From: Syntrophaceae bacterium
Lineage (GTDB): Bacteria; Desulfobacterota; Syntrophia; Syntrophales; Smithellaceae
Direction: 5' to 3'
Length of the DNA stretch: 36,707 nucleotides
Assembly: GCA_003139775.1 (NCBI GenBank)
Contig: PLGI01000086.1
Coordinates: forward strand, 1 to 36,707
The translations under genes and the position numbers were made by a program. Shown here piece after piece: positions 1 through 6,537 of this stretch (within the stretch, counting starts at the first letter, position 1; each line of letters begins with the position of its first letter). Under the pieces are notes generated by a model. It did not search any database and was not told the origin of the DNA. It saw nothing but the letters and a program-made list of their open reading frames with translations.

Positions 1-81
1 GCTTGCTGCGGGGTAGTTCATTGTCTTCTGTGACTCATCTGAAGTAAATATTTAAATTAAATTTGATGTTGGCGTAGTCTT

Positions 82-1278
82 GTGAACGTAATTAAAATAA
101 AAAATTTAGAAGAAGCTGCGGCGATATTTAAAAAAATTGGTGTTGATCCTTATGGCATTGACGCTATGGCTTCAAAGACAATAAACATCAATATTTTATT
201 GGAAGATCAACCATGTAAAATAGCAAATATTATCAAACAGGAGATGTTATCAGTCGGCGGAGATGCCGCTGTTGCCAGGGGAAGTGTTTCCTGCAGCGTT
301 CCTGTAAGCGACATTTTGATAATGGGTACACTAAAGCAAATATCGGCGCTGGCAAGAAAAATTGAGAAACAGCCCTTCGGCTTGAATTTAATTGCCGGCA
401 GTATATTGAAAATATTAGGAAACATCGGTCAAAACGAATATGTCTTAAAAACATTTCGACGCGAAATTCATTTAGGCAAAAAAACCCTAATCATGGGGAT
501 TTTAAATGTTACACCCGATTCGTTTTCCGATGGAGGCCTATATTGCAGTCAACAAAAAGCTGTTGAACGCGGATTACAAATGGTAGACGAAGGTGCGGAT
601 ATTATAGATATTGGCGGAGAATCCACTCGTCCCGGAGCTGTATCTGTAGAGGCAAGCATTGAATTGAAACGAGTCCTTCCGGTAATTGAAAGCTTGGTAA
701 AACAGGTAAAAATACCGGTATCCATTGATACGACAAAAGCAAAAGTTGCAAAGCAGGCGATTGTTGGCGGCGCCGAGATAGTAAATGATATAAGTGCTCT
801 CCTTGGAGATAAAAAAATGACCAAAACAATCAGGGATGCGGGCGCTGCCGTGATTCTTATGCACATGCGGGGAAATCCCCGAAACATGCAACAAGGTAAT
901 TTGGTTTATAATAATCTAATGGGAGAGGTTACGGATTTTTTGAAGAAGAACAGTGAAAAAGCACTGAAGGCAGGTATAGAAAAAGATTGTCTGGTTATAG
1001 ATCCCGGAATCGGTTTTGGGAAAACTCCTGAAGACAATTATAAGATTATTAAAAATCTTTCGCAGCTAAAAGAGTTGGGAATGCCGGTAATGATCGGAAC
1101 ATCCCGGAAATCTTTTATCGGTAAAGTAACCGGCGGCGAACCTGAGCAAAGATTGGAAGGTACGGCGGCAACTGTCGCCGCGGCAATAATGAATGGATGC
1201 CATATTGTCCGGGTGCATGATGTTGCGGCAATGAAAAAAGTTGTCGCAATTACGGATGCTATTGTCCACACACATTAG
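82..1278 (+). CDS. folP: Dihydropteroate synthase with N-terminal extension
   Basis: Condenses p-aminobenzoate with hydroxymethyl-dihydropterin diphosphate to make dihydropteroate in cytosolic folate synthesis. The TIM-barrel DHPS domain runs from about residue 133 to 398. It shows NVTPDSFSDGG (142-152), DIGGESTRPG (176-185), SIDTTKA, HMRGNP, the IDPGIGFGKT segment, GTSRKSFIG and a terminal RVHD. The start is GTG at 82, because a stop lies in frame at 64-66 and no other start codon falls between. The Shine-Dalgarno is weak. At 398 residues it is about 120 longer than the usual 270-290. The first 130 residues form a separate domain, seen in some longer family members, that I cannot assign a function. 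acpS starts 8 bases downstream, so the two are probably co-transcribed. The family call is secure. Confidence 0.95.
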   Translation: MNVIKIKNLEEAAAIFKKIGVDPYGIDAMASKTININILLEDQPCKIANIIKQEMLSVGGDAAVARGSVSCSVPVSDILIMGTLKQISALARKIEKQPFGLNLIAGSILKILGNIGQNEYVLKTFRREIHLGKKTLIMGILNVTPDSFSDGGLYCSQQKAVERGLQMVDEGADIIDIGGESTRPGAVSVEASIELKRVLPVIESLVKQVKIPVSIDTTKAKVAKQAIVGGAEIVNDISALLGDKKMTKTIRDAGAAVILMHMRGNPRNMQQGNLVYNNLMGEVTDFLKKNSEKALKAGIEKDCLVIDPGIGFGKTPEDNYKIIKNLSQLKELGMPVMIGTSRKSFIGKVTGGEPEQRLEGTAATVAAAIMNGCHIVRVHDVAAMKKVVAITDAIVHTH

Positions 1279-1286
1279 GCGAAATA

Positions 1287-1667
1287 ATGATTTTCGGTAT
1301 TGGAATAGACCTGGTCGAAAATGGCCGTTTAGAAAAGATCATTGAAAAATGGGGTATTAAATTTTTAAATAGAGTTTTTTCTGCTGGAGAAATACAATAC
1401 TGTGGAAAGCATATCCAATCATCACCCCATTATGGAGCCAGATTTGCGGCCAAAGAATCTTTTTTGAAAGCGTTAGGCATTGGTTTAGGCCGGGGTGTTA
1501 AATTAAGCGATATTGAAGTTGTGCATGATAAAAATGGAAAACCTGTTCTTGCGCTATGCGGTGGAGCCAAAGTTCAAATTGAAAAAAGGGAGATTACAAA
1601 AATTCATTTGAGTTTGACACATACGAAAAAATACGCCACAGCTATTGTATTATTGGAGAAAAAATAG
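1287..1667 (+). CDS. acpS: Holo-[acyl-carrier-protein] synthase
   Basis: Transfers 4'-phosphopantetheine from CoA to a serine of acyl carrier protein in the cytosol, activating it for fatty acid synthesis. The 126-residue length is normal for AcpS. The N-terminal GIGIDLVE supplies the magnesium-binding Asp (D8), and FAAKESFLKALG (about residues 51-62) supplies the conserved Glu and Lys. The C-terminal LSLTHTKKYATA is the usual last strand. It lies 8 bases after folP and is probably in the same transcript. Its stop codon TAG (1665-1667) is also the first three bases of a dispersed repeat (TAGTGAGTCCC...), so this repeat either inserted at the gene end or acts as its 3' end. Confidence 0.95.
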   Translation: MIFGIGIDLVENGRLEKIIEKWGIKFLNRVFSAGEIQYCGKHIQSSPHYGARFAAKESFLKALGIGLGRGVKLSDIEVVHDKNGKPVLALCGGAKVQIEKREITKIHLSLTHTKKYATAIVLLEKK

Positions 1668-1694
1668 TGAGTCCCAAATTTCAGAAGCGTAGCG
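1665..1694 (+). repeat. Dispersed repeat family A (TGAGTCCC type), copy 1
   Basis: The segment TAGTGAGTCCCAAATTTCAG followed by AAGCGTAGCG begins at the acpS stop codon. Related copies occur at 4471-4522, 8897-8924 and, inverted, at 23570-23590. Confidence 0.8.
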
Positions 1695-1929
1695 TATAAC
1701 CTAAATACCCTAAAGGGCACCATGGGGTCATCTATGACTGAAATTTGTTGAACGTAATGAGGCTAAAACTTCAAAAGCAAAGCGCAATGAAGTTTTTTAG
1801 CCGAATTATCCAATAGCCAAAGGCTATTGGAAACAATATCAGGAGTGTAGCGACGTAGGATAATGAGCACCTTAAAACTATCCTAGGAACGAAGGTGTTT
1901 GGTATTAAAGCTATTTATCGATATTTTAA
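1695..1929. repeat. Intergenic mosaic of palindromes between acpS and tsaE
   Basis: No open gene of credible length is present. The stretch contains the palindrome AATAGCC-AAA-GGCTATT (about 1812-1828) and a stem formed by CTAAAACTTC with GAAGTTTTTTAG (about 1764-1801). It also contains a 30-base module at 1841-1870 whose reverse complement recurs at 4437-4466 with only two differences by eye. In many relatives a NAD(P)H-hydrate repair gene sits between acpS and tsaE; none is seen here. Confidence 0.7.
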
Positions 1930-2418
1930 ATGAATCAGAAAAACACAAAGATTGAAATAATATCTGTAAGTGCTGAGCAGACTTGGGAAATAGCGCGCTT
2001 CATTGGGGGGAAGTTAAGAAAAGGTGATGTCTTAGCGTTATCGGGAGAGCTTGGTTCCGGCAAAACTTGTTTTACCGGCGGATTAGCCCGTGGACTGGGA
2101 GTTGACGAAAAATATCAGATTACAAGTCCGACTTTTACTTTGATTAATGAATATCCAGCCCGCTGGAAACTTTATCACTTTGATGTGTATCGGCTAAACA
2201 GTTATTCTGAATTCGAAGATCTAGGTTATGAAGAATATTTTTGCTCAGATGGCATTGTTGTCATCGAGTGGGCAGAAAAAATAGTTAAAATTCTTCCCGC
2301 GGATACTTTTTTTATTAGTTTTGAATATCTTGATGAAAACAGGAGAAAAATTATTATAAAAGCACCTAAAAGCAGGCTGAAGGAATTGGCAATAGATACA
2401 AAAATGGAGGTTGGTTAA
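1930..2418 (+). CDS. tsaE: tRNA threonylcarbamoyladenosine biosynthesis ATPase TsaE
   Basis: ATPase partner of TsaB-TsaD in the cytosolic complex that makes t6A at position 37 of ANN-decoding tRNAs. The Walker A motif GELGSGKT is at residues 39-46. [17 protein letters not shown] and the Walker-B-like region ending IEWAEKI are all typical of the family. The length of 162 residues is normal, with a charged tail. The start is ATG at 1930. The stop (2416-2418) lies one base before the preferred lysC start, so the pair is translationally close. The lysC Shine-Dalgarno GGAGG (2406-2410) is inside the last tsaE codons. Confidence 0.95.
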   Translation: MNQKNTKIEIISVSAEQTWEIARFIGGKLRKGDVLALSGELGSGKTCFTGGLARGLGVDEKYQITSPTFTLINEYPARWKLYHFDVYRLNSYSEFEDLGYEEYFCSDGIVVIEWAEKIVKILPADTFFISFEYLDENRRKIIIKAPKSRLKELAIDTKMEVG

Positions 2419-2419
2419 A

Positions 2420-3640
2420 ATGGCCTTAGTTGTTCAGAAATTCGGCGGAACATCGGTTGCGGATATTGATAAAATAAAAAATGTGGCCGCAAAAGCAATC
2501 TGGGAGAAAAAAGCAGGCAATGAAGTCGTCGTGGTTTTATCGGCAATGGCCGGTGAAACGGATCGTCTCATCGCTCTGGCTCATAAGGCTGCGGAATCGC
2601 CCAATGAAAGAGAATATGACTCATTAATTTCCACAGGTGAACACGTTACCGTGAGCTTACTGGCTATAGTTTTAAACGCCATGGGTTATCGGGCAAAATC
2701 ATTTTTGGGATTTCAGGTCAAGATATTAACAGATAAAGCATATAAGAAAGCAAGAATTTCACTTATCGATACGGAAGCAATTAAGAAAGAACTCAAGCAT
2801 GGAACAATAGTTATTGTAGCCGGTTTCCAAGGTGTTGATGAAGACAACAATATTACGACTCTCGGTCGTGGTGGTTCCGACACAAGCGCAGTTGCTCTTG
2901 CCGCCGCTTTAAACGCGGATCAATGCGACATTTATACGGATGTCGACGGCGTCTATACAACGGATCCGAATGTCTGCAATAATGCGCGGAGGCTGGATAA
3001 AATTTCTTACGATGAAATGCTGGAAATGGCTATGACCGGCGCGAAGGTTTTACAACCCCGTTCCGTAGAAATGGCTAAAAAATATAATGTTCCTGTTTAC
3101 GTGAAATCAACATTTTCCGATAAAGGAGGAACTCTTGTGACTAAGGAGGATAAGGATATGGAAAAAGAAATAATTTCAGGCATAACTTATGATCGTGATC
3201 AAGCTAAAATCACTGTAGTGCATGTCCCGGATAAGCCGGGCGTGGCAGCCAGTTTGTTTACGCCTTTGTCCGAGCACAATATCAGCGTCGATATGATTAT
3301 TCAAAATGTCAGCGCGGAAGGCTTTACCGACCTTACTTTCACTGTATCCAAAAAAGAAATGAAAGAAGCTCAGAAGATAGTAAATGCCACGGCTAAAGCA
3401 GTTGGAGCAAAAAAAGTTGAAGTTGACGATGATGTGGCCAAGGTATCTATAATCGGCGTAGGAATGGTGAGTCATTCCGGTGTTGCGGCTAAAATGTTTA
3501 CGACATTAGCCAATGAAGGCGTAAATATTATCATGATTAGCACATCGGAAATTAAAATATCCTGTATTATTCAACGAAAATATACAGAGCTTGCTGTAAC
3601 TGCTCTGCATGATGCTTTCGGGCTGGAAAAGAAAAAATAG
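2420..3640 (+). CDS. lysC: Aspartate kinase, ACT-domain regulated
   Basis: Phosphorylates aspartate in the first step of the lysine, threonine, methionine and diaminopimelate pathways. The N-terminal kinase domain (about 1-245) shows [26 protein letters not shown] and [12 protein letters not shown]. Two ACT domains follow (about 260-406) and are the usual site of feedback by lysine and/or threonine. The start is placed at ATG 2420, with GGAGG at 2406-2410 nine bases upstream; an in-frame TTG at 2411 has no such signal. Product length is 406 residues. Near the domain boundary are two in-frame internal starts, GTG 3137 and ATG 3158, each behind a strong AAGGAGG-like site. These could produce a separate regulatory beta subunit as in Bacillus lysC. 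No lysine riboswitch is visible upstream. Confidence 0.95.
   Translation: MALVVQKFGGTSVADIDKIKNVAAKAIWEKKAGNEVVVVLSAMAGETDRLIALAHKAAESPNEREYDSLISTGEHVTVSLLAIVLNAMGYRAKSFLGFQVKILTDKAYKKARISLIDTEAIKKELKHGTIVIVAGFQGVDEDNNITTLGRGGSDTSAVALAAALNADQCDIYTDVDGVYTTDPNVCNNARRLDKISYDEMLEMAMTGAKVLQPRSVEMAKKYNVPVYVKSTFSDKGGTLVTKEDKDMEKEIISGITYDRDQAKITVVHVPDKPGVAASLFTPLSEHNISVDMIIQNVSAEGFTDLTFTVSKKEMKEAQKIVNATAKAVGAKKVEVDDDVAKVSIIGVGMVSHSGVAAKMFTTLANEGVNIIMISTSEIKISCIIQRKYTELAVTALHDAFGLEKKK
3143..3160 (+). promoter_or_regulatory. Internal ribosome binding site and in-frame start inside lysC
   Basis: AAGGAGG (3143-3149) is followed after 8 bases by ATG 3158, in frame with lysC. A similar AAAGGAGGA (3122-3130) precedes an in-frame GTG at 3137. 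The product would be about 160-167 residues, almost exactly the two ACT domains. An internal beta-subunit start is established for some aspartokinases; use of this one is inferred. Confidence 0.55.
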
Positions 3641-3744
3641 TTATACCAAGTTGCTTTCAAAAATTAATCTATGAATATTTGAAAGCTTACTTGGTATTAT
3701 GCCCGGTAAATCAATCTTTTAATATCCGATAGCTAATGGGTATT
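3641..3744 (+). repeat. Dispersed 104-bp repeat family B, copy 1
   Basis: It fills the whole gap from the base after the lysC stop to two bases before the ComEA-like start. The first 60 bases form a long hairpin: ACCAAGTTGCTTTCAAA pairs with TTTGAAAGC-TTACTTGGT. The reverse complement of 10111-10215 matches it at roughly 90% of positions by eye. Confidence 0.85.
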
Positions 3745-3746
3745 CT

Positions 3747-4310
3747 ATGACTATTTCTGAAGGTCAAATAAAGGGGCTAATTGCTATTTGCTTAACTTTG
3801 GTGATTATCCCCTTTTTTAGTTTATTTTACAGTTTATTCAACAGCTACAAAATTCCTGTTTTTATCGATCAATCAGATAATTCACTGGCAATAGAAGTCG
3901 TGGAAAATGATCAGCCAAAAGGAATTTATTTCGTTGGTCCTGAAACAACCTCCGGACAGTTATTGAAAACTGCCGGTATCGGAGAATTTTTATATTCAGA
4001 CTTTAAGCTTAACGATGGAATGAAAATTACGATCAATTCTGTTTCAAGGAAGAATGATATTGTTGTTACGAAAATAGCTTCTGCCGAAAGGCTAGCTTTG
4101 GGTATGCCGCTTGATATTAACCAAGTCGTGGAAGATGATTTGCTCTTGGTAAAAGGAATCGGGGAAGCAACGGCCGAAAAAATATTAGACTTACATAATA
4201 AATTAGGCCGGTTCCGTAATATTGAGCAATTGATGGAAATAAAAGGAATTAAAGAAAAGAAATTGGCGGAAATCCGAAAATATTTATATGTCGAAAAGCG
4301 TCAGAAATAA
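3747..4310 (+). CDS. ComEA-like helix-hairpin-helix protein, membrane anchored
   Basis: Probably a DNA-binding protein tethered to the inner membrane, as in DNA-uptake ComEA, though its role here is unproven. A single transmembrane segment lies near residues 9-31 (GLIAICLTLVIIPFFSLFYS). The middle region (about 50-120) resembles an SLBB-type beta-grasp fold. The C-terminal two helix-hairpin-helix motifs are clear: DLLLVKGIGEATAEKILDL and FRNIEQLMEIKGIKEKKLAEI. The order TM-SLBB-HhH fits ComEA, and 187 residues is usual. The start ATG 3747 follows the family B repeat immediately, so its ribosome binding site would lie in repeat DNA. No other competence gene is nearby. Confidence 0.8.
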   Translation: MTISEGQIKGLIAICLTLVIIPFFSLFYSLFNSYKIPVFIDQSDNSLAIEVVENDQPKGIYFVGPETTSGQLLKTAGIGEFLYSDFKLNDGMKITINSVSRKNDIVVTKIASAERLALGMPLDINQVVEDDLLLVKGIGEATAEKILDLHNKLGRFRNIEQLMEIKGIKEKKLAEIRKYLYVEKRQK

Positions 4311-4522
4311 ATCCTACGTCCCTGCCAATCCTGACAAATCGTGGATTGGCGGGATTGTTCCTCTTGCGCTTCGAGCTTCACTTTATTCGCTCTCAGCGAG
4401 AGTCACGATCGCTTTGCTCCTGGGATAATTTATGGGGTGCTCATTATCCTACGTCGCTGCGCTCCTAGGATAGTGAGTCCCAAATTTCAGTGCGCTACGC
4501 TTATGAAACTGGGGACTCACTA
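4311..4522. repeat. Composite intergenic repeat region with a 52-bp palindrome
   Basis: It contains CCAATCC...GGATTGG (4325-4348), CTCTCAGCGAGAG, a 30-base module at 4437-4466 that recurs inverted at 1841-1870, and family A copy 2 at 4471-4522. In copy 2 the arm TAGTGAGTCCC...TTTCA pairs with TGAAACTGGGGACTCACTA. The right end supplies the TAG stop of the lytic transglycosylase read on the - strand. A 61-codon open frame across this DNA is regarded as chance. The palindrome could end transcription from both sides. Confidence 0.8.
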
Positions 4523-5149
4523 TTGATTGCTGTATGACTTGTAAAAACTATAAACACGCTTTACATAATTTTGAGTTTCCCGATAAGGAGGAACGTTGTA
4601 ATTATATTTGGCGACAGCCTTTTCTCCGGCATTGTAGGCGGCAAGGGCAAGAGTTAAATCCCCTTTGTAGGTGTTGAGAAGATAACGCAGATAGCGCGCT
4701 CCGCCTTCAATATTTTTTTCCGGATGAAAACTGTCTTCGACTTTTAGATCAGATGCCGTTTTCGGCATCAATTGCATTAAACCCTGGGCTCCTACCCGTG
4801 AAACAGCTCGATGATTAAAGTTAGATTCCGCTTTGATGACCGCCTTAATCAATGCTGAATCAAGTTTAAATTTATTGGCGGCTTTCGTAATAAGACCATC
4901 GTACTTGTTTACGTCAAGATTGGGCTGGAAAAGAATTCGTTTTTCTCTGAGGATCATAACATATTTGGCGTTATGATCGGTAGGCGTGTTGGTCAAATGC
5001 AGAACGCCTTCCTTATCCACATACTTGTAAATATCGGCATGAGCAAAATTGACTGCCGTAATTATAAATGCAGCTAAAACTGCAATAACTGTCCGTAGAA
5101 ATAAAATATCGTTTAATTTAATGAAATATATGTTCGAATCTGTTTTCAT
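4520..5149 (-). CDS. Periplasmic lytic transglycosylase (SLT domain) with DUF4124-like N-terminus
   Basis: Cleaves peptidoglycan glycan strands between MurNAc and GlcNAc. A hydrophobic N-terminal segment (about 19-36, ending NFAHA) should be a signal peptide. Residues 39-65 (IYKYVDKEGVLHLTNTP) match the DUF4124 pattern often found before SLT domains. The SLT domain occupies about 83-205 with the likely catalytic Glu108 in IKAESNFNH. GAQGLMQLMPKTA, NIEGGARYLRYLL and ALAAYNAGEKAV are all classic family signatures. Length is 209. The gene is separated from the SDR gene upstream by 138 bases with no obvious gene. Its stop codon coincides with the end of a palindromic repeat. Confidence 0.92.
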   Translation of the reverse strand: MKTDSNIYFIKLNDILFLRTVIAVLAAFIITAVNFAHADIYKYVDKEGVLHLTNTPTDHNAKYVMILREKRILFQPNLDVNKYDGLITKAANKFKLDSALIKAVIKAESNFNHRAVSRVGAQGLMQLMPKTASDLKVEDSFHPEKNIEGGARYLRYLLNTYKGDLTLALAAYNAGEKAVAKYNYNVPPYRETQNYVKRVYSFYKSYSNQ

Positions 5150-5287
5150 ATCTATATGTTACTTCATCTGTAGTATTAGTTCAATGATTTTTTAAAACAT
5201 AAATTAGCTAAAATATCTGATGTAAATACAATAATGCAGGGTGTAATACGACTTAAAGAAACATACATAGATAAATCATCATTGACG

Positions 5288-6040
5288 CTAGATAGTCATT
5301 CCGCCGTCTATGGCTAATACCTGTCCTGTTACATAGCTTGACGCGTCCGAAGCCAGATAAATGACAGCGCCCACCATTTCTTCCGGTTCGGCTGGCCGCC
5401 CCAATGGAGTCCTACTCATTGCTATGTTAAGAATGTCCTGATTTTTCCAAATGGGCTCGCTGAAGCGGGTTTTGGTTAATCCCGGAGCGATAGCGTTCAC
5501 CCTGATATTGTATATGGCCCATTGTTGAGCCATCACCTTTGTGGCCATAATTACACCAGCTTTGCTTATGGAATAAACAGGCAGTATGTCGGGAGTAATT
5601 CCGGCGATTGATGCAACATTGATAATCTTGCCTCCGCCTTTTTCTTTCATTATCCGGGCCACTGCCTGACTTAAGAAAAATAAACCCTTAAGATTAAGGT
5701 TCATAATGGAATCCCAGGCGCGATCGTCTATATCAATAGCCGAGGCCATTGAGGGATTTGTTGCGGCATTGTTTACCAGAATGTCGATTGTTCCGAACTC
5801 ATCTATGACTTTCTTAACAAGATTATTTATTTCTTCTATTTTTCCTATATGGGCCGCTACAGTCAGGCATTTCCGTCCCATTTTTTTTATTTCTACCGCT
5901 ACTTTTTCTAAGTCGGGCAGTTTCCGGCTGGCAATGGCAATGTCGGCGCCAGCCTGGGCTAATCCCATAGTGATTGCTTGACCTATTCCGCGGCTGGCTC
6001 CGGTGATTAGGACAACCTTATTCTCTAAAGATAGTTCCAT
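5288..6040 (-). CDS. Short-chain dehydrogenase/reductase (FabG-like)
   Basis: Cytosolic NAD(P)-dependent oxidoreductase of the classical SDR family; the substrate cannot be told from sequence. The Rossmann signature TGASRGIGQA is at about residues 14-23, NNAA at about 91, the active-site Ser in NVASIAG, YSISK (YxxxK) at about 156-160, and the C-terminal SSYVTGQVLAIDGG is typical. Length is 250 residues. The ATG at 6040 is preceded by GGGAGG, a strong site. It follows ybeY by 38 bases and probably shares the phoH-pgpH-ybeY transcript. It could be a 3-oxoacyl-ACP reductase or a glucose/alcohol dehydrogenase-like member. Confidence 0.9.
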   Translation of the reverse strand: MELSLENKVVLITGASRGIGQAITMGLAQAGADIAIASRKLPDLEKVAVEIKKMGRKCLTVAAHIGKIEEINNLVKKVIDEFGTIDILVNNAATNPSMASAIDIDDRAWDSIMNLNLKGLFFLSQAVARIMKEKGGGKIINVASIAGITPDILPVYSISKAGVIMATKVMAQQWAIYNIRVNAIAPGLTKTRFSEPIWKNQDILNIAMSRTPLGRPAEPEEMVGAVIYLASDASSYVTGQVLAIDGGMTI

Positions 6041-6078
6041 TTTTATTTCCTCCCATGAGAAATGAATTTTTTTACATT

Positions 6079-6537
6079 TTAGATAAAAGCTTTGTTACAG
6101 CAATTAATTTTATTAAATAGCTCCTTCTCTTTTTGCCGCATTTTAGTTGCTTCTTTTTTAGTCGTATTTTCGTGATTATAACCCAACAGATGTAAAATTC
6201 CGTGGATTATGAGAAAATCAATTTCCTGCGCAATATTAAGTTTGCCGTAAAGAGCGTCCCTCTGAGCCGTCTCGACAGAAACAATAATGTCACCCAGGAT
6301 TTGAGGATTTATATCGCCGTATTCACCTTCCTGCAAAGAAAAAGAAAGAACGTTAGTCGCCTGATCCTTTCCCAGATATTGCTTGTTTAATTGTTTAATA
6401 TATTCATCGTCAACAAAAGAGAGACTGATTTCTTTATCAGGACAATCAAGAGTCTTCAGAACTTTTAAGACCGTGTTGCGAATCTTGCGCTTATCTATTT
6501 TAATTTTATTTTGACTGTTTTCGATCTGTAGTTTCAT
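6079..6537 (-). CDS. ybeY: Endoribonuclease YbeY (16S rRNA 3'-end maturation)
   Basis: Zinc-dependent single-strand RNase used in 16S rRNA maturation and ribosome quality control. The diagnostic metal motif HGILHLLGYNHE (HGxLHxxGxxH) is near the C-terminus, preceded by ILGDIIVSVETAQRDA. The start is placed at the internal ATG 6537 (MKLQIENSQ), giving 152 residues, the family's usual size. An upstream in-frame start at 6591 would add 18 basic residues and a deeper overlap with pgpH. Even from 6537 the gene overlaps the pgpH 3' end by 32 bases, which points to coupled translation. The order phoH-pgpH-ybeY is widely conserved. Confidence 0.93.
   Translation of the reverse strand: MKLQIENSQNKIKIDKRKIRNTVLKVLKTLDCPDKEISLSFVDDEYIKQLNKQYLGKDQATNVLSFSLQEGEYGDINPQILGDIIVSVETAQRDALYGKLNIAQEIDFLIIHGILHLLGYNHENTTKKEATKMRQKEKELFNKINCCNKAFI

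Noticed and set aside
1-81. Possible 3' end of an upstream gene
   Set aside because: Too short to identify, and I see no recognisable protein end.
2300-2419. Lysine riboswitch upstream of lysC
   Set aside because: The DNA before lysC is tsaE coding sequence with no aptamer-like stems.
4341-4526. A 61-codon open frame in the comEA-like to transglycosylase gap
   Set aside because: It is made of repeat DNA with many Cys and Ser, lacks a ribosome site and matches no family.
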